Positions 8,444-17,604 of a stretch of DNA of 64,000 nucleotides are shown here, one piece after another. How positions within the stretch are numbered: the stretch's first letter is position 1; each line of letters begins with the position of its first letter. The notes beneath the pieces are model-generated. The model was not told the origin of the DNA. It did no database searches and saw nothing but the letters and a program-made list of their open reading frames with translations. The stretch comes from Rodentibacter pneumotropicus DSM 21403 (lineage in GTDB: Bacteria > Pseudomonadota > Gammaproteobacteria > Enterobacterales > Pasteurellaceae), in contig NZ_KB904056.1 of NCBI RefSeq assembly GCF_000379905.1, positions 116,712 through 180,711 of the forward strand, written 5' to 3'. The position numbers and the translations under genes are program-made.

Positions 8444-9688
8444 TTATGCGTTATTTTTTCGCTCTTCTTCCAGGCAAACTGCGGCGGTAAATAACACATC
8501 AGTCGAAGAGTTTAACGCCGTTTCGGTAGAATCTTGCAAGATACCAATCACAAAACCGACCCCAATCATTTGCGCTGCGACATCATCAGAAATACCGAAT
8601 AAGCTACATGCTAACGGAATGAGTAATAACGAACCGCCTGCAACACCCGATGCACCGCAAGCACAAAGTGCGGCAACCATACTTAATAACACGGCACTAA
8701 CAAAGGAGATTTCTATACCAAGTGTATGTACTGCCGCTAAAGTTAATACCGTAATAGTAATAGCTGCCCCCGCCATATTGATATTTGCTCCTAATGGAAT
8801 TGCTACCGAGTAGGTTTCTTCATCAAGATTTAGACGTTTTGCCAAAGCAATATTCACCGGAATATTTGCCGCGGAGCTACGGGTGAAAAATGCGGTTACA
8901 CCGCTTTCGCGTACACAGGTCCAAACTAATGGGTAAGGATTTTGGCGAATTTTCCAATAAACTAAAATAGGATTAAGAACAAATGCAGTAAAAAGCATTG
9001 TACCGATTAAGACAAATAATAGATGAATATAGCCGCCTAAAGCCACTAACCCTTTATCTGATAAGGTTTCTGCCACTAAACCAAATACCCCAAAAGGCGC
9101 AAATGAAATAATCACATGTACAATTTTAGAAATTCCTTCTGCAAAATCTGATACCACTTGTTTTGTTGTTTCAGCGGCATAACGAAGCGCTAATCCTAAA
9201 CCGATTGACCAAGCCAAAACACCAATAAAATTTGCTTTAAAAATCGCGTTGAGCGGGTTATCCACCACATTCAGCACTAAAGTTAATAATACTTGGGTAA
9301 CCGATTGTGGTGCCGAAGAAACATCTTCTTTCACAGATAATGCTACTTCAGAAGGAAAAAGCATACTTGCAATCACAGCAGCAACCGCAGCTAAGAAGGT
9401 GCCTAAAAGGTAAAGCACAATAATTTCTTTCATATTGCTTTTTGAACCAACCTTTTTATTGGCTAATGCCGCCATCACAAGGAAAAAAATTAAAATTGGC
9501 GCAACTGCCCGAAGTGCTTTGACAAAGATTTGTCCCAGCACGCCAACATTTGATGCAAGATTAAAACCAAACGTTTGTTCAATAGTTGAGTTAACAAGTG
9601 CAACGAGGATCCCAAGAATAAGACCAAGGGCAATTCGTTTTACTAAATTACCTTGGAAAAGAAAATGAAATAAACGTGATGTATTCAT
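8444..9688 (-). CDS. sstT: Sodium:serine/threonine symporter SstT
   Basis: This 414-residue carrier of the DAACS family imports serine and threonine with sodium. It has eight or so membrane segments and the re-entrant signature [20 protein letters not shown] near residue 268, a stretch shared with E. coli SstT, and the second half [13 protein letters not shown] that binds substrate and cation. It begins [19 protein letters not shown], like other SstT proteins. It is a single-gene unit with its own terminator, divergent from the UmuD-like gene. Confidence 0.93.
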   Translation of the reverse strand: MNTSRLFHFLFQGNLVKRIALGLILGILVALVNSTIEQTFGFNLASNVGVLGQIFVKALRAVAPILIFFLVMAALANKKVGSKSNMKEIIVLYLLGTFLAAVAAVIASMLFPSEVALSVKEDVSSAPQSVTQVLLTLVLNVVDNPLNAIFKANFIGVLAWSIGLGLALRYAAETTKQVVSDFAEGISKIVHVIISFAPFGVFGLVAETLSDKGLVALGGYIHLLFVLIGTMLFTAFVLNPILVYWKIRQNPYPLVWTCVRESGVTAFFTRSSAANIPVNIALAKRLNLDEETYSVAIPLGANINMAGAAITITVLTLAAVHTLGIEISFVSAVLLSMVAALCACGASGVAGGSLLLIPLACSLFGISDDVAAQMIGVGFVIGILQDSTETALNSSTDVLFTAAVCLEEERKNNA

Positions 9689-9878
9689 AATAAATTTAAA
9701 TAAAAATATAATTAAACTTCAGATCATTGCAGATCCACCTAAGCAGGCTAAAGATAGCTTAAATTCTATCTAAAAGAAAACCTTTTCTTCGTTTTTTATC
9801 ATAGTTTCATCATTTCCAGATTATTCATTATATTTTTTCTAAAATTTTGCTTGATAAAAAAATTTTTTCCATCCGACA

Positions 9879-9908
9879 TTGACAAACTGTATGAAACACC
9901 AGTATATT
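9879..9908 (+). promoter_or_regulatory. LexA-controlled (SOS) promoter of the UmuD-like gene
   Basis: A perfect -35 TTGACA (9879-9884) and a -10 TATATT (9903-9908) are 18 bases apart. Between them, 9885-9904 reads AACTGTATGAAACACCAGTA, which fits the LexA operator (CTG-N10-CAG with flanking TA). LexA bound here would block RNA polymerase completely, so the downstream gene should be induced by DNA damage. Confidence 0.8.
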
Positions 9909-9951
9909 TACACCTGTACAAAAAAACATATTTAAACCAAAGGAAAATAAG

Positions 9952-10398
9952 ATGATGAACTACGCAAACACTGTTGCTCCAAATGAAATGACGTTTTCTT
10001 ATCATCCAATGCCATTCTTTAATGATATTGAGAAAAGATCAAAATTCAGTAAAAAACTTGATTTAAATCTCTACTGTATCAAACGTCCGCAGCAAACCTG
10101 CTTTATTCGTGTTACGAATCCAAATATGCTTGCCTGGGGAATTGAACAAGGTGATATGTTGATCGTTGAAAAAAATGATCGTCTTTCTATTGGCGATATT
10201 GTCGTATTAGAAAGTGAAGACGAATTTCATCTCTATGAATTTATTACTCATCATGATGAATTTATTTTTATGGCGCTGGATTCTCAAATGCAAAATATCA
10301 AAACGAAAAATTGGACATCATTACCGATTATTGGAACCGTAACAAATACGATCCACCAAATTCAGCCAAAACATAATACGCTAAAATTCTCAGCTTAA
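9952..10398 (+). CDS. UmuD/S24-like protein without catalytic Ser-Lys dyad
   Basis: The 148-residue product aligns with E. coli UmuD over its C-terminal domain: the GI-x-x-GDMLIV block (residues 63-72), the GDIVVLESEDEF block (81-92) and the terminal strand IIGTVTN. At the place of the UmuD nucleophile Ser60 (GDSM) it has Asn58 (NPNM), and at the general base Lys97 it has Tyr95/Glu96. No Cys-Gly or Ala-Gly self-cleavage site is visible in the N-terminal arm. It therefore probably cannot cleave itself. The promoter carries a LexA box. No umuC-like polymerase gene is adjacent; the next gene, lpxM, converges on it. It could be a UmuD'-like polymerase partner, a competitor of UmuD, or a protein with another role. 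Confidence 0.75.
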   Translation: MMNYANTVAPNEMTFSYHPMPFFNDIEKRSKFSKKLDLNLYCIKRPQQTCFIRVTNPNMLAWGIEQGDMLIVEKNDRLSIGDIVVLESEDEFHLYEFITHHDEFIFMALDSQMQNIKTKNWTSLPIIGTVTNTIHQIQPKHNTLKFSA

Positions 10399-10459
10399 TC
10401 TAAGGTAAATGACAATTTTTTCCGATAACACAGATACCCCCCCCAACAGCTCCGAGAAA

Positions 10460-10485
10460 AAGTGCGGTTAAAATTGACCGCACTT
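10460..10485. terminator. Inverted uptake-signal pair, terminator of lpxM and the UmuD-like gene
   Basis: AAGTGCGGT (10460-10468) and ACCGCACTT (10477-10485) face each other between convergent genes and are followed by T-rich sequence. Confidence 0.6.
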
Positions 10486-10497
10486 TTGTTACATCAG

Positions 10498-11454
10498 CTA
10501 ATCATAAAGATCTTCGCTATCTTTACGCGTTCTTAATAATTGTAAAATCCAAACATATTGTTCTGGGGTTGGGGTAACAAAAGATTCAATTTCTTCATTC
10601 ATCGCGCGGGCTGATTTTTCGGGTTCATCACCCAGCACCATAGCAGGATGAATTTCCATCTCATATTTACCACTTTTCGCGTTATAGCGAGGAAACATTG
10701 GGATCACAACAGCTTTCGCCAATTTTGCCATTTTATTTAGTCCCGGTAATGTCGCTTTATAAGTAGCGAAAAAATCAACAAATACACTCTGTTCTGCACC
10801 GAAATCTTCATCGGGCAGGTAATATCCCATTTCTCCTTGACGAACACTTGCCAAAAAAGGCTTAATGCCATTTTGACGGGCGTGCATTTTTCCACCGAAA
10901 CGCTGACGGACAATTGTCCACAGCCAATCTACCAAAGGATTGCGATGAGGATTATACATGGAAGTCATTGGCATGCCATGGGTATGCAAAATAATACCAG
11001 AAGCATCAATCGCCCAACCGTGCGGCACCATTAAAATAATGTTATAGCCTTCCGCTTTAGCTTTCTGAATATGTTCAATACCGATAAATTCACTGCGTTT
11101 TTGTAAATGTTTTTTAGAACGGACTGCAATTTCACCAATACCAAACATTACTTGGGCGACCACAGCAAACATTTCATCAATAACTTGCTCTCGCTGTGCT
11201 GCAGTCCACTCTGGAAAACAATAACTCAAATTAATTTGAGCCCGTTTACGTTGTTTTTTTGCCTTATGTCCAATCCATACACCCAGTTTTGCTGCGATCT
11301 TATCTCTCAAACGAAAAGGCACAAATGCCAACAAAAGCAAAAAGAAAATACCGAGCCAAACGCCCCAGTATTTTGGTTTTAAATAGGACCATAAAAATTG
11401 TGGTTCATAACCCACACGCGCCGTTAAACGTAAATTTTGTTGAAAATCTGTCAT
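10498..11454 (-). CDS. lpxM: Lipid A late acyltransferase LpxM (MsbB)
   Basis: This 318-residue inner-membrane enzyme adds a secondary acyl chain to the lipid A precursor. The acyltransferase HX4D motif is His145-Asp150 in VPHGWAID, and a hydrophobic anchor covers about residues 29-46. It belongs to the HtrB/MsbB family. I call it LpxM rather than LpxL from its neighbours (TSUP carrier, mepA, aroC) and its N-terminus, the arrangement found around msbB in Haemophilus. The LpxL/LpxM choice is less certain than the family. Confidence 0.87.
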   Translation of the reverse strand: MTDFQQNLRLTARVGYEPQFLWSYLKPKYWGVWLGIFFLLLLAFVPFRLRDKIAAKLGVWIGHKAKKQRKRAQINLSYCFPEWTAAQREQVIDEMFAVVAQVMFGIGEIAVRSKKHLQKRSEFIGIEHIQKAKAEGYNIILMVPHGWAIDASGIILHTHGMPMTSMYNPHRNPLVDWLWTIVRQRFGGKMHARQNGIKPFLASVRQGEMGYYLPDEDFGAEQSVFVDFFATYKATLPGLNKMAKLAKAVVIPMFPRYNAKSGKYEMEIHPAMVLGDEPEKSARAMNEEIESFVTPTPEQYVWILQLLRTRKDSEDLYD

Positions 11455-11484
11455 ACTAAAAACAGCTGCGGAATTAACCGCACT

Positions 11485-12252
11485 TTAAATGTTAAACCAA
11501 CCTTGATCATATGCCATTTTTGTTGTCATCAAAAACGACATCACCACTACCATAGGACGAATTAAAGTTTTACCTTTTGTCATCACCATTTTAGCACCTA
11601 AATTTGCCCCAATAATGCTCCCCGCCATCATCACGATTCCTGCGATCCACAAAATTTGCCCGCCGGCTAAGAAAAATAAAAAGGAAGCGAGATTTGAAGT
11701 AAAATTCATCACCTTTGCGTGGGCTGTCGCTTTTGCAATGTTGAAACCTAATAAGGTTACACAAGCCAGACTCATAATAGAACCCGTCCCCGGTCCGAAA
11801 AAGCCGTCATAGAAACCTAAAAATGGGCTAATAGAAAAACCGAAAACCACATAAGTTAAACGTTGTTTACGATCCTCATTACCCAATTTAGGTGTAAAAA
11901 GAAAATATAACCCAATGGATAAAATTAAGAATGGCAAAATTTTCTTAAATACAGACACATCAAGCAATTGAATTAAGATTGTGCCTAAGGCTGAACCGAG
12001 AAAAACGCAAAGTAAAATAAACCAAAATTCCCGTAAATTCACCGCTCTTCTACGTAAAAAATAGAGGCTTGCAGAAAATGCGCCCCCCATCGCTTGCAAT
12101 TTGTTTGTACCTAGAGCAACCGCTGGTGGAATTCCTGTCATGAGTAAGGCTGGAATGGTAATTAAACCTCCACCACCGGCAATAGCATCAATGAATGCTG
12201 CAACAAATGCGACCCCGAATAATATCCCTAAAATATCAACGCCTAATTCCAT
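11485..12252 (-). CDS. TSUP-family anion (sulfite/sulfoacetate-type) permease, YfcA-like
   Basis: This 255-residue membrane protein has about seven to eight hydrophobic segments and the paired TSUP/TauE-SafE signatures, GGGGLITIPALLMTGIPPAVALGTNK in the first half and GFYDGFFGPGTGS in the second (each given only in part here). It probably exports small sulfur-containing anions; the actual substrate of the YfcA subgroup is not established. It lies between lpxM and mepA on the same strand with short gaps, an arrangement that may form one transcription unit from aroC onward. Confidence 0.8.
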   Translation of the reverse strand: MELGVDILGILFGVAFVAAFIDAIAGGGGLITIPALLMTGIPPAVALGTNKLQAMGGAFSASLYFLRRRAVNLREFWFILLCVFLGSALGTILIQLLDVSVFKKILPFLILSIGLYFLFTPKLGNEDRKQRLTYVVFGFSISPFLGFYDGFFGPGTGSIMSLACVTLLGFNIAKATAHAKVMNFTSNLASFLFFLAGGQILWIAGIVMMAGSIIGANLGAKMVMTKGKTLIRPMVVVMSFLMTTKMAYDQGWFNI

Positions 12253-12280
12253 ATTATTTCTCTATTACTTGCCTACAAAA

Positions 12281-13141
12281 TTATTCTAACCATTCATTTC
12301 GATTTGGCGAATTTAATATTTGTTGGCACAAAAGTGGTTCAGGCGGTATTATCTTTGGTTTATTTGAACCCGTGCTTGGTTTTGCAGGCTCAAACCAAGA
12401 ATAAAGTTCACGACCACAGCCATCGCCTGCCGGTATCGGTGCTTGATCTTCACAATAAACAGCGTCAGCCGGACACTTTAAACGAACGTGAAAATGTGAA
12501 TCATGCCCAAACCAAGGGCGAATTTTATGTAGCCAACCACGATCATTAGCTGCAGTTTGACACAGTTTTAATTTAATTGCCGGATTCACAAAAATACGGG
12601 AAACGCCATGATCCTGAGCTGCAAGTTTAATCAGAGTAGTGTGGTTGTTATTCCATATACGATCATCAACCCGTTGTGCTTTTCTATCAACCACCAACAA
12701 GCCTTTTCCATCTGAATTTAATGCATCTGCATCGGACATCGCACCCATGCGTAACCAAATATCCGCATCTAATCCCATTTGATGGCTGGCATGCCCGGTC
12801 AAGAAACGACCGCCGCCCGGCATAGCAATATCCCCTACAAGCATTGTTGGTAATCCCGCTGCTTTCGCTTTTTCTCCCAAACGTTTAAGATACTTAATAA
12901 TTTCCGGGTGTCCATAATATCGGTTACGATTCATACGGATCACTTGATAGCCGTCACCTTTAGCCGGTAAAGCTTCAGCACCGATAATACAACCATTAGA
13001 ATAGCTTCCGATTGGCTGGGCTTTTCCATCCTCACTTGGAATAGGACGCTTAACTTGCTGCCAATCGTGTGGAGAGGCTTGCACCCCAAAACAAAAAAGT
13101 GCGGTTAAACCAACCGCAGTTTTTAATATAATTTTATTCAT
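12281..13141 (-). CDS. mepA: Penicillin-insensitive murein endopeptidase MepA
   Basis: MepA is a periplasmic LAS metallopeptidase that cleaves D-Ala-mesoDAP cross-links in peptidoglycan. The 286-residue protein has a signal peptide over about residues 1-21 and the zinc-ligand motifs HASHQMGLDAD and HDSHFHVR. I start at 13141, where the signal peptide begins; the longer open frame runs into aroC. A DNA uptake signal at 13097-13105 encodes T13-A14-L15 in the signal peptide. The gene begins 10 bases after the aroC stop, the same linkage as in E. coli, so the two are probably co-transcribed. Confidence 0.93.
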   Translation of the reverse strand: MNKIILKTAVGLTALFCFGVQASPHDWQQVKRPIPSEDGKAQPIGSYSNGCIIGAEALPAKGDGYQVIRMNRNRYYGHPEIIKYLKRLGEKAKAAGLPTMLVGDIAMPGGGRFLTGHASHQMGLDADIWLRMGAMSDADALNSDGKGLLVVDRKAQRVDDRIWNNNHTTLIKLAAQDHGVSRIFVNPAIKLKLCQTAANDRGWLHKIRPWFGHDSHFHVRLKCPADAVYCEDQAPIPAGDGCGRELYSWFEPAKPSTGSNKPKIIPPEPLLCQQILNSPNRNEWLE

Positions 13142-13151
13142 TTCACGCGCT

Positions 13152-14228
13152 CTACTGCTTACATTGCGCCTTAAAACGTAATAAATGATCCAATAGCACA
13201 ATAGCGACCATCGCTTCCGCAATGGGTACAGCACGAATCCCCACGCAAGGATCATGACGACCTTTTGTCACCACATCTACTGCTTCACCATCAAGGTTTA
13301 CAGAACGCCCAGGTATTGTAATGCTTGAAGTCGGTTTCAATGCAATGGTGGCAATAATCGGCTGACCGGAGCTAATCCCCCCTAAAATGCCGCCTGCATG
13401 ATTGCTTTCAAAGCCACTCGGTGTCATTTCGTCACGGTGTTGGCTACCCCGTTGTTCCACCACCGCAAAACCATCGCCAATTTCCACACCTTTCACAGCA
13501 TTAATTCCCATTAAGGCATGAGCCAAATCAGCATCCAAGCGATCAAATACCGGTTCACCTAAGCCAACCGGTACATTTTCAACAATCACGGTGAGCTTTG
13601 CACCAATGGAATCGCCCTCTTTTTTAAGTTCTCGAATCAATTCATCAAATTTTTCAACCGCACTTTCGTCAGGGCAAAAGAAAGGATTACTTTCCACTTT
13701 TTTCCAATCAATCTTCCCTACCGTCTGCGGTGCAATTTTCACCTCACCGATTTGACTTAAAAAACCACGTACCTCAATGTCAAATTGTTCCCGTAAATAT
13801 TTTTTAGCAATCGCTCCTGCTGCGACTCTCATAGCCGTTTCACGTGCGGAAGAGCGTCCGCCACCACGATAATCGCGAATACCGTATTTCTGTTGGTAAG
13901 TAAAGTCAGCGTGTCCCGGACGAAAACGATCTTTAATTTCACCATAATCTTGAGAACGTTGATCAGCATTTTTAATGATCATTCCAATGCTTGTGCCGGT
14001 AGTTTTTCCCTCAAATACACCCGATAAAATTTGCACTTCATCTGCTTCCCGACGTGCGGTAGTATAACGAGAAGTACCCGGTTTACGGCGATCTAAATCA
14101 GGCTGAATATCCGCTTCAGACAATGTCATATTGGGTGGAACTCCGTCCACAATACAACCGAGCGCAATACCGTGCGATTCACCAAAGGTTGTCACGCGGA
14201 AAAGTTGTCCTATTGTATTACCTGCCAT
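13152..14228 (-). CDS. aroC: Chorismate synthase AroC
   Basis: AroC converts 5-enolpyruvylshikimate-3-phosphate to chorismate with reduced FMN, the last common step to aromatic amino acids, folate and quinones. The 358-residue protein matches the family length and carries its signatures: the N-terminal TFGESHG with the catalytic histidine, [25 protein letters not shown] (shown only partly here) and the C-terminal [14 protein letters not shown]. It lies between mscK and mepA on the same strand. Confidence 0.97.
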   Translation of the reverse strand: MAGNTIGQLFRVTTFGESHGIALGCIVDGVPPNMTLSEADIQPDLDRRKPGTSRYTTARREADEVQILSGVFEGKTTGTSIGMIIKNADQRSQDYGEIKDRFRPGHADFTYQQKYGIRDYRGGGRSSARETAMRVAAGAIAKKYLREQFDIEVRGFLSQIGEVKIAPQTVGKIDWKKVESNPFFCPDESAVEKFDELIRELKKEGDSIGAKLTVIVENVPVGLGEPVFDRLDADLAHALMGINAVKGVEIGDGFAVVEQRGSQHRDEMTPSGFESNHAGGILGGISSGQPIIATIALKPTSSITIPGRSVNLDGEAVDVVTKGRHDPCVGIRAVPIAEAMVAIVLLDHLLRFKAQCKQ

Positions 14229-14252
14229 ATTTTACCTCCCCTTTTTCTACTT

Positions 14253-17200
14253 CTACGATTTTTTCTTAGATAATGTTGTTGCATTGACATCAATGAAAGG
14301 AATTTCTTCACCGGTATCATTGTTTTTAATAAAGATATCAAGTTGATTGAATGCAATGTCAATATTGTTTTCAGAAAAGAGTTCATTAATACGACGATTA
14401 AGCGCATCTACCGTATTGGTTCTTTCAGAAAGCTGACCAACATAAACACGTAGCTCGTGATCTAATGTACTCGCCCCAAATGATAAAAAGAATGCGCGAG
14501 GTTCAGGATCTTTTAATACCGCAGGTTGCTCGTTTGCCGCCTGAAGGAGTAATTTTTTCACTAATTCTAAATCTGAACCGTAAGCTACCCCAACAGTCAC
14601 AACTAAACGGGTCATCGTACTGGAAAGTGCCCAGTTAATCACCTGACCAGTCACAAAAGATTTATTAGGAACAATAACCTCTTTTCGATCAAAATCAATC
14701 AATGTAATCGCACGAATACGAATTTTAGCGACGGTGCCGCTTACCCCATTAATCGTTACGGTATCACCAACACGAATCGGACGTTCAAATAGTAAGATAA
14801 TGCCGGAAACAAAATTCGCAAAAATTTCTTGCATACCGAAACCAAGTCCCACTGAAAGTGCGGCAAATAACCACTGCAATTTTGACCACGACATCCCCAG
14901 CGTAGCAAATCCCCATGCACCGCCTACTGCCACAATAACATAGGTTAATAACGTCGTGATGGTATAAGGCGTTCCCTGAGATAATTTCAAACGTGAGAAA
15001 AGTAAGACTTCCAGGATACCTGAAATATTTCTTACAAGAACATAAGTAATCCCCACAATAATAAGAGCAACAAGTAAATTAAATAATGTGATACTTTCCG
15101 TGACATTTGCCCCATCTACCACAGAGATTTGCTGCCATAATGTAATATCACGCAAGTAACTTGCCACTGTCACAAGATCCGACCAGATAAAATAGAAAAT
15201 TGCAAATAATGCCGACCAAATAAACAAGTCTGCAAAACGTAGCAATTGACTTCTTACCTCATTTAACGCCAAGCCTTCTTCTTGGTCTGTAATCACAACC
15301 ACGTCATCTGAAGGCACACCATCATTAAACTCTTCCGATTTTTGATAGCGTTTTTCCATAAGACGGCGGTGTGCTAAGTGGCGCGATGACACTGTAATAC
15401 CACGATAAATGACATTGCGTAAAATAAACCAAATACACCAAGCAATATAAGAATTGATGATATGTTGGATTAAATTCAGCGCCGTATAGTAATAACCGAG
15501 AACAATCAGCAGAATTAACCCTATTGGAACCAACTGCAATAGAATTTGAATGGCTTTCACAATCACGTTATTACGTTGTGATTGATTTTCTTCATAAGCT
15601 CGAAGAGCGCGATTAAAACGTGGTGCGATAATTACCGTACAGAACATCAAGGCGATAATCGTGTTGAGTTCGCCCAGTACATCATTTGCCAAACCATTAT
15701 CCATCACATTACTAAATACCGATGTATTCAATAAGAGAACAACCGCAATAATAATGCGTTTTACCACCCCACGGAACTTTTCAGCATCCTCTTGAGCAAA
15801 ACCAAAATGGCGAACGAAAATCCCGTTTGGACGATAAATGGCAAACCACACATTGAAGAACCACCAATATCCCGCCATACGGAACGACCAATCCCAAAAT
15901 TCTTGCGGATTACGGAAGAAGAAAAAGCCAATCATTTGGCAGATCGCAAGAAACCAAAGCGTACCGGATAAATTAAGTAATCCCGTTAAAATCAATGCCA
16001 TCGGTGTATGCCACTGGGTATCTGCACGCAAAGTATTAATTTCACCATTAATCATTGCCAAGCGATGCTTAATAGCCGGTTTGAATTTAAAAATCGCACC
16101 ACCAATCACAATAAGAAAAAATACATAAGTCAGCAACGAGGGCAAATTATCATAGTTTGTAGGAAAACCAAGACGTTTCATCATGCCATCAAATTGCCCC
16201 TCTAATGACATTGGCAAAGCTTTCAGCCAATCCAAATTAATCGGGTTATTGCTTTTTACCCAGAAACTTTGTTGATCGAGCTTCGACTGAATTTGATCGC
16301 TAATTTGGGTAATTTGTTGCTGCGTTAATTCTAAAGAAATCGCTAAATTTAACTGATTATTTAATGATTTGATTAAGTCAGAACCCATTTTGCGACGTTC
16401 GGTCAACAAAGTAATTAATTGTGTCTTTTCCGTATTGGTAAAAGGTTGATCTTCATTCAACTCTACTTTTTGAATGTACGCATCGAGATCATAGAGCTCA
16501 TTACGACGCTGTGTAATATCGAAAATTTGCACACGTAAATCAGCAATTTGTTTTGATAACCCCTGAATATTTAAATTTGTCGGTAATTTTTGTTTTTGCT
16601 GCTGAATAATACGGGAAAGCACAAGTGTACCCTGCAATGCACTGATCTGTTCGTCAATCGTACGTTGGGTCTGTGTTAAATTATCCAACACATTACGCAT
16701 TTTCAGTTCATCTTGCGTTAATGTATTTGTTTTTTCCGTTTGTTCTAACAAAAACTTACTGAGTTGTGCATTGCGATCCAATTCTTTTTGAATGTAATCA
16801 TTTTTAACCGCACTTTGTTGCTGTTGCTGTACTTGCTCAACTTTGTCTTGGCTTTGAGCAAGATTTTTCTGATTAATAACGTCCTGAATTGCTGAAATCT
16901 GTTGTTGCTGAACTTGTTGTTTAACATTTAATAAGTCATATCGACTCTTGTAGAGTAAAGAAAGTTGATCGCTATTTTTTAGCAAAGTTTGATTATAATC
17001 ATTTTTTAGTTCAATGAGTTGCAATTCCAACTGATATTGCTGCTGCAACGCTGTACTTAGCCTATGATCAGAAAGCTGTTGGTTTAAAATTTGCGTGCGT
17101 CTTAAATTATCCGCCAGTACGGTTTGCGAACGTTCTGAAACACCGCTTTGTCCTGCCATTAACCCATTAGCCGCACTTAATGCTACCTGACTCTCTTGCT

Positions 17201-17597
17201 GCTGATTATTCAGTTTTTCCAGTTCAGTTTGTAAATCCGCCAAAGAAATTGAAGCGTAGTCATCTACCTTGACTTGATCTAAACTTTTTTTAAGATTTTG
17301 CAAATCCGTATTATTTTTTTGGATTTCCGCATCCGCACGGCTAAGCGTACTATCCAAATCATCATTATTTTTTTGCTGATTTTGAATTTGTTGTAACAAA
17401 TCAAGTGATATCTGCAACTCATTAATACGTGATTTTTTCACTTCAGCATCATCTATTTTTTGTGCCGCAGACAAATCCGCTTTCAGGCTTTGTTCTGTCG
17501 GAAGTGCTTTTTCCTGCTCCGCCATAGCAGATTGCGTAAGGGCAACCCCTACCATAAAACTAACTGAAAGTGCGGTTAAAAAACGAGGTAATTTCAT
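14253..17597 (-). CDS. mscK: Mechanosensitive channel MscK/KefA
   Basis: This 1114-residue protein is a large MscS-superfamily channel that opens under osmotic downshock. It has a signal peptide (about 1-26), a long Gln-rich periplasmic coiled-coil region (about 30-470), roughly eleven membrane segments, and the pore-lining MscS domain near residues 900-960 followed by a cytoplasmic vestibule. Its length is close to E. coli MscK (1120). A DNA uptake signal at 17568-17576 encodes T8-A9-L10 of the signal peptide. The gene is followed 24 bases later by aroC and preceded 7 bases earlier by menE, so it may share transcripts with them. Confidence 0.92.
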   Translation of the reverse strand: MKLPRFLTALSVSFMVGVALTQSAMAEQEKALPTEQSLKADLSAAQKIDDAEVKKSRINELQISLDLLQQIQNQQKNNDDLDSTLSRADAEIQKNNTDLQNLKKSLDQVKVDDYASISLADLQTELEKLNNQQQESQVALSAANGLMAGQSGVSERSQTVLADNLRRTQILNQQLSDHRLSTALQQQYQLELQLIELKNDYNQTLLKNSDQLSLLYKSRYDLLNVKQQVQQQQISAIQDVINQKNLAQSQDKVEQVQQQQQSAVKNDYIQKELDRNAQLSKFLLEQTEKTNTLTQDELKMRNVLDNLTQTQRTIDEQISALQGTLVLSRIIQQQKQKLPTNLNIQGLSKQIADLRVQIFDITQRRNELYDLDAYIQKVELNEDQPFTNTEKTQLITLLTERRKMGSDLIKSLNNQLNLAISLELTQQQITQISDQIQSKLDQQSFWVKSNNPINLDWLKALPMSLEGQFDGMMKRLGFPTNYDNLPSLLTYVFFLIVIGGAIFKFKPAIKHRLAMINGEINTLRADTQWHTPMALILTGLLNLSGTLWFLAICQMIGFFFFRNPQEFWDWSFRMAGYWWFFNVWFAIYRPNGIFVRHFGFAQEDAEKFRGVVKRIIIAVVLLLNTSVFSNVMDNGLANDVLGELNTIIALMFCTVIIAPRFNRALRAYEENQSQRNNVIVKAIQILLQLVPIGLILLIVLGYYYTALNLIQHIINSYIAWCIWFILRNVIYRGITVSSRHLAHRRLMEKRYQKSEEFNDGVPSDDVVVITDQEEGLALNEVRSQLLRFADLFIWSALFAIFYFIWSDLVTVASYLRDITLWQQISVVDGANVTESITLFNLLVALIIVGITYVLVRNISGILEVLLFSRLKLSQGTPYTITTLLTYVIVAVGGAWGFATLGMSWSKLQWLFAALSVGLGFGMQEIFANFVSGIILLFERPIRVGDTVTINGVSGTVAKIRIRAITLIDFDRKEVIVPNKSFVTGQVINWALSSTMTRLVVTVGVAYGSDLELVKKLLLQAANEQPAVLKDPEPRAFFLSFGASTLDHELRVYVGQLSERTNTVDALNRRINELFSENNIDIAFNQLDIFIKNNDTGEEIPFIDVNATTLSKKKS

Positions 17598-17604
17598 AGT
17601 TTTC

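Noticed and set aside
8439..8813. 124-codon open frame antisense to sstT
   Set aside because: It mirrors sstT and has the low-complexity Ala/Thr/Pro composition typical of antisense reading of a membrane protein.
9799..10005. Short frame over the LexA-box promoter on the minus strand
   Set aside because: It crosses the clear plus-strand promoter and has no ribosome site.
10437..10444. Run of C near the UmuD-like stop, checked as a phase-variable tract
   Set aside because: It is short and lies in the noncoding gap, so slippage would not change a protein.
16800..17500. Gln-rich coiled coil in MscK, checked for internal repeats or a broken gene
   Set aside because: The frame is open throughout and the composition is normal for the periplasmic region of this family.
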